Assembly (NCBI RefSeq): GCF_030052815.1
Contig: NC_079493.1
Coordinates: 63,736,691 to 63,800,690 of the forward strand
From: Hevea brasiliensis
Lineage: Eukaryota; Streptophyta; Magnoliopsida; Malpighiales; Euphorbiaceae
Length of the DNA stretch: 64,000 nucleotides
Reading direction: 5' to 3'
Part shown: one piece after another, positions 1 to 11,713 of the stretch
Layout of the letters: every line of letters starts with the position of its first letter
Numbering within the stretch: the stretch's first letter is position 1
Notes under the pieces: model-generated
What the model was told of the DNA's origin: nothing
The model's database searches: none
What the model saw: only the letters and a program-made list of their open reading frames with translations
Program-made: the position numbers and the translations under genes

Positions 1-921
1 TTAGTGATTGGCAACATTGTGTTTATTAAATTGTTTAATCAAATTGTATTATATTAAGCTTTGAAAAATGTGAAATATTCAAATTGTGATTTGTGATAAA
101 TGTGATTTGAAATTTAAAATGTGATTGTGGAATATTTGAACTGTGAATTAATAAAAAATGTTTTATATTTTTCTTTTTATATTTTACTGTGCACCACTGA
201 GTATTTTTATACTTAGCGATAGCTTTATTCGTTGTCGCAAATAGAAACAAGGAAAAGGCAGCTGAGTGAGCTGCTGATTGTTGGGGTTACATTGAGGTTT
301 TTGTACGGGTATTTAGTTATACCCTTGTATATTAGATTTTGATTATGCATGTAAATATATGTGTGTAAATTATTTGAGCAGTTGTACGAAAACTCTTGTA
401 ATATTATTTTTGGTATGTAATTAAAATGCAAATTATTGTAATATTTAAATTTATTTCTAAGTTTTGTAATTAATGTAAATAATTCTTTTTGTATTTTATG
501 AATGATAAATTATTTCCTTTTCAGAAATGAGATGTTTCAATTACGGTTGATTTTGTGTTGAGCATATTGCATGGGATTGAGATGAAATTGATTTGTATTG
601 AAGTTGTGATTAAGAAAATATTGGAAGTGTGTTTCTTTTTAGGTTTTGAAGAACTGTTTTTCCCAAATATAGACGACACTCTACCGAAAATTTTACAAAA
701 TTTGCATAAAAATAAAAATGGATAAAAATTTTAACTAGCTTTTAAACTTCAATTAAATGTTTTTAATATCTGCTATAAAAGCTCACCATATTCAAAAAGT
801 AAGAAAATTATTTTAAAATCCCTTGTAGTATATTTAATGGGTTACTGGTAGGTGAAGTATGGTAATTCATTAAATGTACTACGGGATCATGTTACATCTT
901 ACTGAGGGGTAGGGTGTGATA
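1..921 (+). repeat. 5' LTR (3' part only)
   Basis: This aligns nearly base for base with 5607-6526, the end of the downstream LTR, and finishes GGGTGTGATA where the other copy finishes GGGTGTGACA. It contains the GTGCACCACTGAG hairpin region at 192-238 and a T-rich TATA-like stretch just upstream (about 168-185), so the promoter and transcript start may lie here; that last point is inference. Confidence 0.9.
195..238 (+). other. LTR double hairpin (H1+H2), copy in the 5' LTR
   Basis: H1: CACTGAGTAT (195-204) can pair with ATACTTAGCG (209-218) around a TTTT loop, with one mismatch and one G-T pair. H2: GCGATAGC (216-223) can pair with GTTGTCGC (231-238). The two share the bases GCG at 216-218, so they may be alternative or stacked structures. 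The equivalent positions in other LTR subfamilies in this window form the same hairpins from different bases. Confidence 0.6.
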
Positions 922-928
922 TGTTTAG

Positions 929-940
929 TGGTATCAGAGC
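929..940 (+). other. Primer binding site, initiator tRNA-Met type
   Basis: TGGTATCAGAGC is the standard plant retrotransposon primer site complementary to the 3' end of initiator tRNA-Met. It lies 7 bases after the LTR end (TGTTTAG spacer), the same spacing seen in the other Tekay elements of this window. Confidence 0.93.
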
Positions 941-1106
941 AATGGTTTTAAAGTAATTTTGAACTATGAATTTGAAATATTTTTTCTGTATATACAACTG
1001 CTCAAATATTTGATACATATAGTACAATTGCATCATAAATATGAATTAATGGAGAGAAATCTCCTTGTGTACGTTATCCTAAGAAAAGAAAATTCTCTGA
1101 ATAGAA

Positions 1107-1499
1107 ATGGAAGAGGGGAATAAACAAGTAGAACAATAAGATACGATTGAGGCACAAGAGGAGGCCTCAGCTCCTTGGAGTGTTGAAGGCTCGATTATAC
1201 CAATTCCACCGGTACAAATCACCGCACAAGTGGCATAGCAAATGGCCACCTTCTTCCATCAAATAGCTGATAGTTTGTCAGCCCAAGCTCAAACTCAAGC
1301 TCAAGCCCAAGTACATGCTCAACCCCCACAAGGGCTGTCTGAAATAGAAAAGAGTGAGAAATCTATGGGTCAGAACTCGAATAGGCAATTGGGGAAAAGA
1401 AAAGAATTTGAGGAACCCCGAAGTTATAGATATGATAGAGGCAGATCTTCAGGATGGAAGCAATCGAGAACCCGTCGGCAAAGATGTTACTGCTAGTAA
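1107..1499 (+). pseudogene. gag remnant (N-terminal part)
   Basis: An ATG at 1107 opens with MEEG, matching the start of gag in the minus-strand elements at 38053 and 48465 (both MEEGD). A stop follows after about ten codons. A second open stretch (1242-1496) encodes a Gln/Ala-rich tract (AQAQTQAQAQ) and then a basic, Arg-rich tail that resembles the region before the gag zinc knuckle. The middle of gag (capsid region) is missing, so this is a deletion product. No zinc knuckle is visible. Confidence 0.7.
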
Positions 1500-2520
1500 T
1501 TGTCAATGGATACAGTAATTAGAATAAGTTTTGGATATTAGTGAATTTGAAAAGAATAAAATATAAGAAAGTTTGATCTATTGGGATGTGTCATAGTAAC
1601 TATGCAATATTCTTAATGTTTGTGCTGTAAGCTGCAGATTACAGTACTGACTTGAAATTATTATATAGAGCTGCGTACTACTCGATAGTGCACTAAGATG
1701 AGGATGATTGCAAACGGCATCTGTTTTAGTAAAATTCTGCCAGGACATAATTTTATTATTGCAAGGGAGTTTGAAAATCCTAACCCAGGATTTAAAACTC
1801 TAAAGTTAGAATATCAAAAGGTTATAGTTCAGTACAAAAGGAAGTAATGACTACACATCAGTGCAGAATAAGCTATAGAATATCGATAGATAAAAGAGTT
1901 GTGGAAGTAAAAATTAGAATAGTTGGTGCAAATGTAATAAAGAAACATTATGAATATTAGTTAAAGTATTAACTAGAATGGTCAGAGGACCAAATCAAAG
2001 TAATATTAAAGTACAGTGGATTTATTAGGAATGATAAGAGGTGCTAAATCATGACTCAACAGTCAAGTTAAGGAAGAAGATAAGATTGAGGAATAAAATA
2101 ATTAAAGTTAAGTTGTGGAATGAAAAAAAAAAAAAGGAAACAAATAGAACAGTAAGAAATGAGAAAAACACTAAATGAGGAATTGCCACCAGGGCAAACA
2201 ACCTACTTAAGACGCGTAACGATATCCCGAACTATTTTATCAAGAAAGAAATAAGTTAAACCAAAGCAAACAAGATAATGCAAAATGGCACATAGGCCTT
2301 GGTCATAAATGGAGATGGTAAGATAATGGTTATAGATATATGGCCAATGAAGAGATAAGCAGTTCATATAAGACCAACAAGGTCATTTAAAAAAAAAAAA
2401 AAGACTACAAAGGAAAATAATTACTAAAATAACAACAAAAAAAGACTAAAATTTTCCAAACTAAATTGAAGGTTGCATTAAATGATTAAAAGATTTGATA
2501 AGAAGAGAGTAAAACTAAGT
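1480..2520 (+). other. Non-coding interior segment, partly shared with the element at 42426-52389
   Basis: There is no open frame of note. About 500 bp (1480-2000) matches the reverse complement of about 46420-46910, for example the stretches TTTGATCTATTGGGATGT and ACGGCATCTGTTTTAG, and lies in both elements between the gag remnant and the element end. It has no counterpart in the full-length Tekay element. The rest (2000-2520) is A-rich, with A runs at about 2124-2135 and 2390-2402, and I recognise nothing in it. Confidence 0.6.
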
Positions 2521-2790
2521 TCTTACCCATAGGATCATACAAGGTCCTAGAAAAAGTGGATCCACTAGCACACAAATTTGCTTACCTCTAGAATTGAAAT
2601 GAATTTGAATCTAACTTATGACAGAAGCTCATAAAAGACTTTGCACTCGAGGTGAGCAATCAATGAATAAATAATATTGGTTAAAGTGCTATGGAACAAT
2701 CATTTAGGCTAGGAGGCTACTTGAGAACGAGAAGAGGACATGAGGAGACAGCACCCACAGCTGTTCAGAGACTGATACCAGGTAAAAATT
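2521..2790 (+). pseudogene. pol 3' end remnant (integrase GPY region and C-terminal tail)
   Basis: From about 2529 the frame reads IGSYKVLEKV, the decayed equivalent of the GPY/F motif (HFIGPYEVLERV) of the integrase at 33461-33964. A stop follows soon after. Around 2690-2765 the bases match the end of the Tekay pol (nucleotides coding REEDMRRQ...). The intervening chromodomain is mostly gone. This is the piece that links the element to the chromovirus lineage. Confidence 0.7.
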
Positions 2791-2810
2791 TCGAGTACGA
2801 AATTTATTTT

Positions 2811-2824
2811 AAGGGGGGAAGAAT
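2811..2824 (+). other. Polypurine tract
   Basis: AAGGGGGGAAGAAT sits directly before the TGTAATACCCC start of the 3' LTR, as expected for the plus-strand DNA primer. The reverse-strand elements carry the same tract at 33363-33376 and 46170-46182. Confidence 0.9.
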
Positions 2825-5800
2825 TGTAATACCCCTATTTGCATAGCCTGGTATATTTTACTATTTCGATGATCGGTGTCGGTCTGGATAATTAAAAGGA
2901 TTAAAACCACGTCTAACACACCTAGTTAAGCCCTAAACACAAATAATTAGTAATTTTCAAATATTTAGGTATAAAGAAGAAAAACAGAACACAAAAAGTT
3001 AAATGAGTCGGGAGTCACAACGATGGATGACCTTCTTGGGAATAACTGTGAGGTTAGTCTAAACTCAAATTTCGAACCGTAAAATGTGACACTGCGGTCC
3101 TTAGGACTATTGCAAACACAGAAGAAAAGAGAAAATCGCTAAAAAGAGTTGTTAAGCAGGTCAAATAATTAGGCCAGAGATCCGGAAGAAATATCGAATA
3201 ACTTGCAAACCGGATTGAACCAGAGAAAGGCAATTTGGTCAATTCACCCTTAGAGCTAACTCCTGACCTAACTGTCCAATAAAATTAGAGAAAGGAAAAT
3301 TTCGGAATTGAAAATTAAATTAATGAACTAATGGAAAAATAAATGCAAAAGAAAATGAAAAAGGAAAAAGTTTATTACATCACCTTACATCACCTTTATG
3401 ACATCATCATGATGTCAAAACTCATTTTAATTTCCCTACCATAATTGACCAAGTCAGATAAGACTAAAACACATAAAATAAACACTAAATTAAAAGAAAA
3501 ATCATTTTTGCTTCTTCTTTCTTCAAATGTGCTGCCCCTCTCTCTCTTTTTTCTCTCATCTCTACCATCTTTCCACCATGAAAGCTTATTTTAAAGCTTT
3601 CTAAACAAAAAATTCAGCCATAGATTTTAATGTTTCCTTGGTTAAAACTTGTCCTTGGGTCTTGATTTGAAGATTGAAAGTGAAAAAGAAAGGAAAATTG
3701 GAGAGTTTGAGAAGATAGAAAAAGCTTCATTTGAGGTAAACTTTCTTTTAAATTAATTTGGTTATGTATGCATGGTAGTGAACTTGAAGATGAGGATTTA
3801 AATTTAGGACTTACAAAAATTATGCATGTCTTGGTAAACCATGAATTTCTGCCAACCATAGTCCCTTAGGGTTTTAATGATGGTTATGTGCATTAAACAT
3901 GTAATTAGGCTTGATTGAATGTGTAGAAGTTGAATATCTACTTTAAATGTATCAATTGAAACATATGCCAAAATTAGGGTTTTGAGCTTGTGAAAAATTA
4001 GAGAAAAAAAAATTGAGAATTGGTTAATTGGTATAGTTGACTTTATTTGAGTTGAGAAATGGTCAATTGTGACCATTTGTGGTGCGTATGAATTGTTGGA
4101 ACCAAGTTCCAATTCGGATTGGTTAGGGTCAATCTCCAGGCAGCATGACCTAGGTCCCTTTCAGGAACCAAAACTAAAAAATTACTAGCCCAATTGATAT
4201 GAGGTCAAGTGAGAATGAAACTAGACATAAAATGGCACATTTTTCATTTAGGAATCATGCCCAGAAAGTGACCATAACTTAGTGAACAATTAGGCCAAAT
4301 CCGGAATTGGGCACACTGACCTATACAAAAATGACCGAATTAACAGTAGTTACGTAAATGACCATAACTTAGTATAGGAAGGTCCAAATGACCTGAATAT
4401 TATACCGATAGAAAGTTGAGACATAGCCCTACAACTTTCATGACGAAAACAGACTCAAATTTTTACCATAACCTATTTGAAAAACCACCTGTAGTCAACC
4501 CAAAAAAACTGCCAATAACTAGGAATTTGCCCAGAATTCTGGTAACACCAAATCCGGCCAGCCCCATTCAAATAGGCAAAACTTGGTCTACAAAACTCCA
4601 AATGGAGTGATTCAAAAAGGGAATTAAAGCTAAGACAATAAGGAACAGCTTTGATGAAGGATACTTAGTCAAATTCTCACAGTAACTAGACCAATGGAAT
4701 AGTAAAATATAGGGGACCAGAACTGAAAAATTGTAATTTATTTTAGGAGACTAAGAAATTGAATTGGAAATCAATGCCAACAAAATTGACACCCAAAATG
4801 TGGTATATGGGTGCAATTAGAATTAATAAACCTATTAAGTACAGAAAAGTCAACGTTTTGACATGAATAGTGCCACCAAACACAAAAATGTGAAAGACCC
4901 TAAATTTATAAACTGTAATAGGAAGGATAAGTTTGTAAAGAAATTATTGAAATTTAAGTATTAGAAATGGATAATGAAGCACTTTAAATTTATGTGTTTC
5001 AATTGGAAAGGGATCTTCGAAGGAGAAATGAAAGTTTGAGTAAGTTGAGTTAACAAAAGAGGTTTGTGCACAAAAATTTTTAAATTATAGTTTTCATAAT
5101 GAAAATTGATTTGTTATACATTGTGAATGTGTTTAGTTCATTATGAATTTAGAGAATGTTGTGTTGCCTATTTTACAATGGAAATTTGGAATGAAAATTA
5201 TTTATTGGTTTGTATGAAATATTTGAACAATATGGTTTTGAGTTTGGTTATGGCCTTGGAAATTTTATTTGAGAATTTGTGTGTTGCCTACTTTAGAAAT
5301 GAAGATTTAAAATGAAGTTTGTTTGATTGTTGTATCAATTATAATTGAACATCATAGTTTTAAATTGTTTTTTATTCACACTTGGCATGGCAGTCCCTTG
5401 CTATGTTCCTCCTCCACTTGTTGGGTTGATTTTGATATTTGATTATATTCCTCCCTCTCTGGCTTGCCAGTCTGAGATGAGTTTGGATGAGTACTCATTA
5501 GCTAGCTAGCCACCTCCCTCATTGATTTCGATTAGTGGGGTGAGTTTGCCTTGTCGTGGTGTGCAACATGGCATGTTTGAAAATTTTGTGTCATGCCCTA
5601 AGATGTGTTAGTAATTGGTAACACTGTGTTTTTTAAATTGTTTAATCAAATTGTATTATATTAAGTTTTGAAAATTGTGAAATATTCAAATTGTGATTTG
5701 TCATAAATGGGATTTGAAATTTGAAATGTGATTGTGGAATATTTGAACTGTGAATTAATAACAAATGTTTTATATTTTGCCTTTTATATTTTACTGTGCA

Positions 5801-6526
5801 CCACTGAGTATTTTTATACTCAGTGATAGCTTTCTTTGCTGTCGCAGATAGAAATAAGGAAAAAGGCAGCAAAGTGAGCTGCTGATTGTTAGGACTACAT
5901 TGAGATTTTTGTACGGGTATTTAGTTATGCCCTTGTATATTAGATTTTGATTATGCATGTAAATATATGTGTATAAATTATTTGAGCAGTTGTACAAAAA
6001 CTCTTATAATATTATTTTAGGTATGTAATTAAAATGCAAATTATTGTAATATTTAAATTTTTTTAAGTTTTATAACTAATGTAAATAATTCTTTTTGTAT
6101 TTTATGAATGATAAATTATTTCCTTTTCGGAAATAAGATGTTTCAATTACAGTTAATTTTGTGTTGAGCATATTGTATGGGATTGAGATGAAATTGATTT
6201 GTATTGAAGTTGTGATTGAGAAAATATTGGAAGTGTGTTTCTTTTCAGGTTTTCGAAAATGTTTTTCCCAAATATAGACGGTACTCTACCGAAAATTTTA
6301 CAAAATTTGTGTAAAAATAAAAATGGACAAAAATTTTAACTAGCTTTTAAACTTCAATTAAATGTTTTTAATATCTGCTATAAAAGCTCACCACTTTAAA
6401 AAAGTAAGAAAATTGTTTTAAAATCCCTTGTAGTATATTTAATGGGTTATCGGTAGGTGAAGTACGATAATTCATTAAATGTACTACGGGATCATGTTAC
6501 ATCTTACTGAGGGGTAGGGTGTGACA
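2825..6526 (+). repeat. 3' LTR, 3.7 kb
   Basis: It starts TGTAATACCCC and ends GGGTGTGACA. It contains the conserved Tekay LTR landmarks seen throughout the window: a CCTCCCTC/GGTGAGT module array (about 5400-5550), the H1+H2 hairpins (5802-5845) and the short H3 hairpin CGGTA-CTC-TACCG (6279-6291). Open frames inside it (up to 102 codons) are antisense and shared with no coding family I know; I treat them as chance. Confidence 0.92.
5802..5845 (+). other. LTR double hairpin (H1+H2), perfect H1
   Basis: CACTGAGTAT (5802-5811) and ATACTCAGTG (5816-5825) form a perfect 10-bp stem with a TTTT loop. GTGATAGC (5823-5830) pairs with GCTGTCGC (5838-5845) with two G-T pairs. A T-rich TATA-like run ends about 20 bases upstream. 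Confidence 0.65.
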
Positions 6527-7534
6527 CGAAGTCCATGTACTTTGTGGAGATAATTCTTCTGTTTTGAAGCCGTGCGCACAAATCTCTGTGGGGGGAGTTG
6601 CGGAATGGCCGAGCAATGGTGAATTTCGATTATGCTGGCTGTGGGGGGTTATGGTTGAGGTGTTTAAGGTGGGCTTTGCTGTGGTTACCTTATTTTTGGG
6701 CATTGTGTTAATGGCTGGGGTGGTGAGGGTGAAGAATCTCTTCCTTGTTTGGAGGAAGATCCAATTCTTCTTGCTAAACATTTAGCAGGTGCCATGGATT
6801 TTTGTAGAGGGAGAAAAGCTAGGGTTTATGAATGAAGTGAGGATTTGAGAGGTTTTTGAAGAGGAAGAGTTATGGAGAGGAAGAATCCTTGAAAGGATGG
6901 GAGTTTAAGGGTGTCAGGAGAATTTAAAGGGGCATTTTTTCCCTTCGTTTCACGTGATTTCATGCCCCTAGGTATCGAGTTTGTGACTTAATACACGGGT
7001 CATGTATCACTACATAGGTCATGTTTTGAGGACCCGTGTAATTCTCTGTCCGAAAGTTGCTTTACAAAATAGGTTACACGGCCTGTGTAAATTTATCTGG
7101 GGACCCATGTAACTTTCTGTCTCCTTTAAACATAGAATTTTTTTTCTCTCCCTAAATTTATTTGGGGTGTGTAACATTACACGGGGTCAACCCGTGCAAG
7201 TTTTTGGAGCTTATGCAAGTGTGTTTTTGGGATTTCAGGTTGTTACACGGGGCATGTAAAACTATATGCATGGCCTGTGTAAATTTCTAGCTCTCCCTTT
7301 TTTTATATATTTATATTATTCATGCTAAAATGTCCCTATCTATATGAATGAAATGAATGCAAAGATTAGCAACGGAGTTATTTCTCCGGTTTTGTGAAAT
7401 CTTCTCTTATGTGGTTTTGATTTGACATTTCCACTCCTCCCTTACTTTTAGCTCCTTGCTGTTGCAAAATTGTGATTTTCGGGTACCTTCAAAAATTAAG
7501 GAACAGAAAGTGAAATAACGATAATTAAAAGAAA
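6527..7534 (-). other. Athila 3' non-coding region with repeated ACACGG/CCGTGT motifs
   Basis: This lies downstream of the pol end in Athila orientation. At least seven short blocks resembling ACACGGGnnCATGTA or ACCCGTGTAA are spread over 6990-7285, some forming hairpins, such as CACGGG (7180-7185) with CCCGTG (7191-7196). Small open frames on both strands (6497-6781 and 6564-6785) show no recognisable domain. An envelope-like ORF occurs here in some Athila elements, but I see no support for one. Confidence 0.5.
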
Positions 7535-7770
7535 GGCTATAAAAGTGTTTGGGTTGCCTCCCACATAGTGCTTATTTGTAGTCATTAGCTAGATTGTTCT
7601 TCATCTTTACGGTTGAGCTGGAGGGGTGCTGTAGGATTGGGTGAATCCCTTCATAATTGTATCCCCTGAGAAGTGTGGCTTCAATCTTTGCCCATTAACC
7701 TTAAAGGTGCCTGAGGTTTCACTCCATATTTCTACTGTTCCATGCTGGAAGACTCGAGTTACCTTAAAGG
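7535..7770 (-). pseudogene. Athila integrase C-terminal end
   Basis: Read leftwards from 7770, the frame gives FKVTRVFQHGTVEIW and then GTFKVNGQRLKPHF, the usual last conserved part of Athila polyproteins, and ends in a stop at 7607-7609. A further block encoding CGRQPKHF, normally the very end of the protein, follows in another frame near 7540-7560, so a frameshift lies between them. The piece joins directly to 13251-13353 when the solo LTR is removed. Confidence 0.8.
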
Positions 7771-7941
7771 TTCCATGTAACCACCCTCACCCGTCTACAT
7801 TGTAGCTGAGCAAGGCGTGTCACATGGAGTGCCGGAGCACCTGATCTTATATGATTTTGTTAAAGTTCTTGATTTACTTGTTCAAAAACTTCATCTAAGG
7901 TTTACGTTATTTTTACTGTTTATCAAAATCTGACTAATTTA

Positions 7942-9243
7942 AAATTTTCAAAAATTTTAACAACAATCCAGCAGAGTGCCGGCTGTAATTTGGACTAACA
8001 GTTCTTTTGAACCTGCTAAAAATAATTTCAATATATACTCAAATTCACAACTCAGAATTAGTCTCAAAATTTCTCATACTCAATCTCAATCAGAATCATC
8101 ATGATCAAATACTTAACTCATATATCAGAATTCTTACATTTCATTAACTTACATAATTTGCCAGCTAATTACATAAGTTTGTCAAGTACAAGATAAACAA
8201 ATAATTTACAATATTCTTAGAATGAACAAAATGCATAACATGTGTAATATGAGCCCTATCTACATGCATTGCTGAGGAGGTGATAACCTTGAACTCTTCT
8301 GAAACTTCTGTAGATCTGGACTCCAAAATCTCAGTCGAAGTACTTGTGCGAGAAAAATAGTTCCATTGCGCTAAGCATTTCTGCTTAGTGGTGCAATAGT
8401 ATAATAAGAAATAATATATATAAATAAAGAAATAAATAAATCATAATTCGGATACTCAGGAATCCATTTAATTTTTGTATGATATTTGTAGTATCAGCTA
8501 TCTTATATACTAGTTTGATCTTCTTTAGAAGTACTAAGTTATAACCTTTCAGTAATAATGCCTAGTAATAATGCCTAGTATACAAATTATTCTAACTTGA
8601 AATTTTCAAAAATTTTAACAACAATCCAGCAGAGTGCCGGCTGTAATTTGGACTAACAGTTCTTTTGAACCTGCTAAAAATAATTTCAATATATACTCAA
8701 ATTCACAACTCAGAATCAGTCTCAAAATTTCTCATACTCAATCTCAATCAGAATCATCATGATCAAATACTTAACTCATATATCAGAATTCTTACATTTC
8801 ATTAACTTACATAATTTGCCAGCTAATTACATAAGTTTGTCAAGTACAAGATAAACAAATAATTTACAATATTCTTAGAATGAACAAAATGCATAACATG
8901 TGTAATATGAGCCCTATCTACATGCATTGCTGAGGAGGTGATAACCTTGAACTCTTCTGAAACTTCTGTAGATCTGGACTCCAAAATCTCAGTCGAAGTA
9001 CTTGTGCGAGAAAAATAGTTCCATTGCGCTAAGCATTTCTGCTTAGTGGTGCAATAGTATAATAAGAAATAATATATATAAATAAAGAAATAAATAAATC
9101 ATAATTCGGATACTCAGGAATCCATTTAATTTTTGTATGATATTTCTAGTATCAGCTATCTTATATACTAGTTTGATCTTCTTTAGAAGTACTAAGTTAT
9201 AACCTTTCAGTAATAATGCCTAGTATACAAATTATTCTAACTA
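7942..9243. repeat. 658-bp direct tandem duplication inside the solo LTR
   Basis: Bases 7942-8599 are repeated at about 8600-9243 with very few differences (for example CAGAATTAGT against CAGAATCAGT, and a 13-bp extra copy of AATAATGCCTAGT in the first unit). The near identity points to a duplication much younger than the LTR. Each unit carries an H1 hairpin (8369-8390 and 9027-9048) with stem CTAAGCA/TGCTTAG. Confidence 0.93.
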
Positions 9244-10815
9244 TATTGTATTTTAAGTCTCTATGGTTCTGCAAATTGTATTTTTGTTATGTTTCTATTG
9301 CTAATCTCTTTTACTCATTTCATTCAATACTTAACTTAATTGTAATGAAATTTCATTATACTTAACTTAACTTAATTGCCTGAATTGAATAATGTTTTAA
9401 TTGACTGCTCGTGTAGCCTATTCACTGACTAGACTGGATAAACGGATATACTAGTACTGGGTACCTAGTACCTTGGCCCGTTACACCATCAGTCATAAAG
9501 TATCTCCCAGTGTGCAAACAGTGTCGCTAAAAAGGCATATAATCAATCAGTAAGGCAATAAACCAAGTACAATAACATAATCCATATAGCCATAGGCTAT
9601 TAAAATTACAGTGTGGCATAATAAGCCATAAAACACAATATAGCATAAAGCTATTTACAGAATAGTTGTCAGAACCCTATTGGCATGCCAACCTATCCAA
9701 ACTAGTCAACTAGTCAAACTAGGGCATATTACAAGGTTACATATTTAATTCTTTATTCTTAGGGTTTATACGTCTTTATGCCTTCCACTGGTCAACAAAA
9801 TTGTTGACCTTTTTATGCATCATGGATAGGTTGATTCTAGTATCAACATATCACAATTATTTAGAAGATCATCAGACAGATCACATTTCATATCAATTGT
9901 TTTGAAGTACCATTGTGCTCAAAGCATTTTTCCTGTCTCTGATAATAAGGACTAATGTCCCATTCATACATTCATGTGATTTATTAAGTCATTATCTTTC
10001 TTATTCATATTACTAATTAAACATAAACATTGACTTTTTCACATTAAACAGATATGTTGGTTCTAGTTGTACTAGGATTCCTCATGTTGAGTTTATACTC
10101 GTTGGCATTGATTTCCAAACTTAATTCAAGGCTAATTATATGTGATTCCAAATTTTCAGATTTCATGGCCAATGGTTACTGTTCCATTGGGTTAGGCTAT
10201 AGGGTGAAATTAGGAAAATTCTCTTCATCAAATTGTTTCTTATTGTGTCTTCTTTAATTCCCGTTTTGAATTACTCCATTTTGAGTTGTATAACTCAAGT
10301 TAAGGTCAATTAACCATAACTAGGTCAAATATGAATTTTGGTTCCCATAGTAGTCATTTTGATTTTGGATTTTACTAATTTATTTGGACTGCTTATAATG
10401 ACATTTAGGCCTAGTGTGCTTCATAGGATTTGTTTCCCTATGTCTTATAGTCATTAGAAATTTTACTTGTAATTTTTCAAGTCTTATAGAATTATTTATA
10501 GTCAAATTGTTGACTTGGACTCAAAGGTCCTATATTGGCATGATCCTCAATTAGGTCAATGGTATTGACCTTAAATTCTGGCCTCATACATTTATAATCT
10601 GAGGAAGTTGCCTAAAACAAAGTTTTAGGTCTCTTTCTTAGCTTTCCAGATTGGTATGGCTCATTACATTCGGAGACTTCTTGTGGGAGATATACCTATT
10701 TGAATTTTCTAGACTTAATGGTCAATTATACCAATTTTAGATTTAGTGCGTCAACTTAATCAACTTAATTGGCCTAGTTCCACTGATTTTTGGGTTCTGG
10801 TCAAAATTTCAATAT

Positions 10816-11600
10816 TGTAGGTTTATGTCTTCTTGAACCTTTGGCACTGATTTTAGGTTATTCTGAGTTGTATAGACCAAGATATGGTCAATTTACTAAA
10901 GCTGGACAGAATGCATTTTCAATGCAACTTTAGGTCATTTTTAGGTCAAGTTCAATTCTGGTAGGTTTGGTACCCTAACTTGGGCAAGCAATTTGACTTG
11001 GTTCTAGTCACTTATGGGCTTTGGTGTCTTCATAAGAGTTGTAGCTCTATATCTAATCTTTCCATTGATATAAATTTCAGGTTATTTGGACCTGTTTTGA
11101 GTGAGTTATGGTTAAATGAGTGACTACTGTTCATATGGTTAAATTCTGGGTTGCAATGGTTCTAGACAATTTTGATACCTCAATTTATGCAAGCAATTTG
11201 ACTTAGTAAATAACATTTTTGGGTTCTGTGATCTTCACCAAAGTTGTAGCTCTATGTCTAAGCTTTCCATCAGTATAAATTTTAGGTCATTTGGAGTTCT
11301 GTAGACCAAGATATGGTCATTTTATTATGGCTGGTCAAGTTGCACTTATATTGCACAATTAGGTCATTTTTAAATCAAAGTCAATTCAGCTAGTTTTTGT
11401 AACCCAACTTGGGCAATCAATTTGACTTGCTTAATGGCATTTTTGGGCTTGGTGGTCTCTACCAAAGTTGTAGCCCTATGTCTAAGCTTTCCAATGATAT
11501 AAATTTCAGGTCATTTGGACCTGTTTTGATTGAGTTATGGCCAAAATACTGGTTATTGTTCATATGGTAAAAAATTCTAGGTTTCAAGTTACCAATCCAG
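10816..11600. repeat. Imperfect tandem modules of about 220 bp inside the solo LTR
   Basis: Units starting near 10816, 11039, 11241 and 11464 each open with TTGTAG-(C/G)TCTATGTCT-like sequence, then AGGTCATTTGGA or AGGTTATTCTGAG, then a line on GTTATGG, and close with CTTCATAAGAG/ACCAAAG. They are diverged but clearly related. Single or double copies occur in all the other Tekay-type LTRs of the window, so the array reflects expansion of an ancestral LTR module. Confidence 0.65.
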
Positions 11601-11686
11601 ATTAGGTCACTTTTTGAGTCACTTTCTGGCCAGATTTTTGGTAAGGCTTCTGCATGAAAGTTGGTTCATTATATGTCTAATTTTAC

Positions 11687-11713
11687 CTCCAATTGGCCTC
11701 ACACCATTTGGGG
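11687..11713. other. CCAATTGG hairpin (H4), decayed copy
   Basis: CTCCAATTGG (11687-11696), a 7-base CCTCACA loop, then CCATTTGGGG. Intact copies of this hairpin are at 31807-31833, 40239-40265, 50855-50881 and 54702-54730. Confidence 0.5.

Larger units (their letters stand above)
1..6526 (+). mobile_element. Tekay/Del-type LTR retrotransposon, degraded, 5' end outside window
   Basis: Two copies of the same LTR (1-921 partial and 2825-6526) flank a 1.9 kb interior with a primer binding site just after the first LTR and a purine tract just before the second. The 3' LTR is 3.7 kb, in the size range known for Tekay/Del chromoviruses. The interior keeps only a gag start, a non-coding stretch and the last part of pol, so the element cannot make its own proteins. 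The right flank (from 6527, CGAAG) is Athila sequence, so the element appears inserted in the 3' non-coding part of that Athila; the left target-site copy lies outside the window. Family assignment is inferred from the pol tail and from similarity to the chromodomain element at 29798-41810. Confidence 0.88.

Noticed and set aside
929..940. tRNA-like match
   Set aside because: Only the 12 bases complementary to the tRNA 3' end are present, directly after an LTR; it is a primer site, not a tRNA gene.
3804..4112. 102-codon minus-strand open frame
   Set aside because: Antisense within the 3' LTR of the first element; composition follows AT-rich DNA and the frame is not kept in the related LTR at 13354-23029.
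6564..6785. 73-codon frame with a hydrophobic middle that looks like a membrane segment
   Set aside because: No homology recognised, no start context, and it overlaps an equally long frame on the other strand in a non-coding Athila region; an envelope-like gene cannot be supported.
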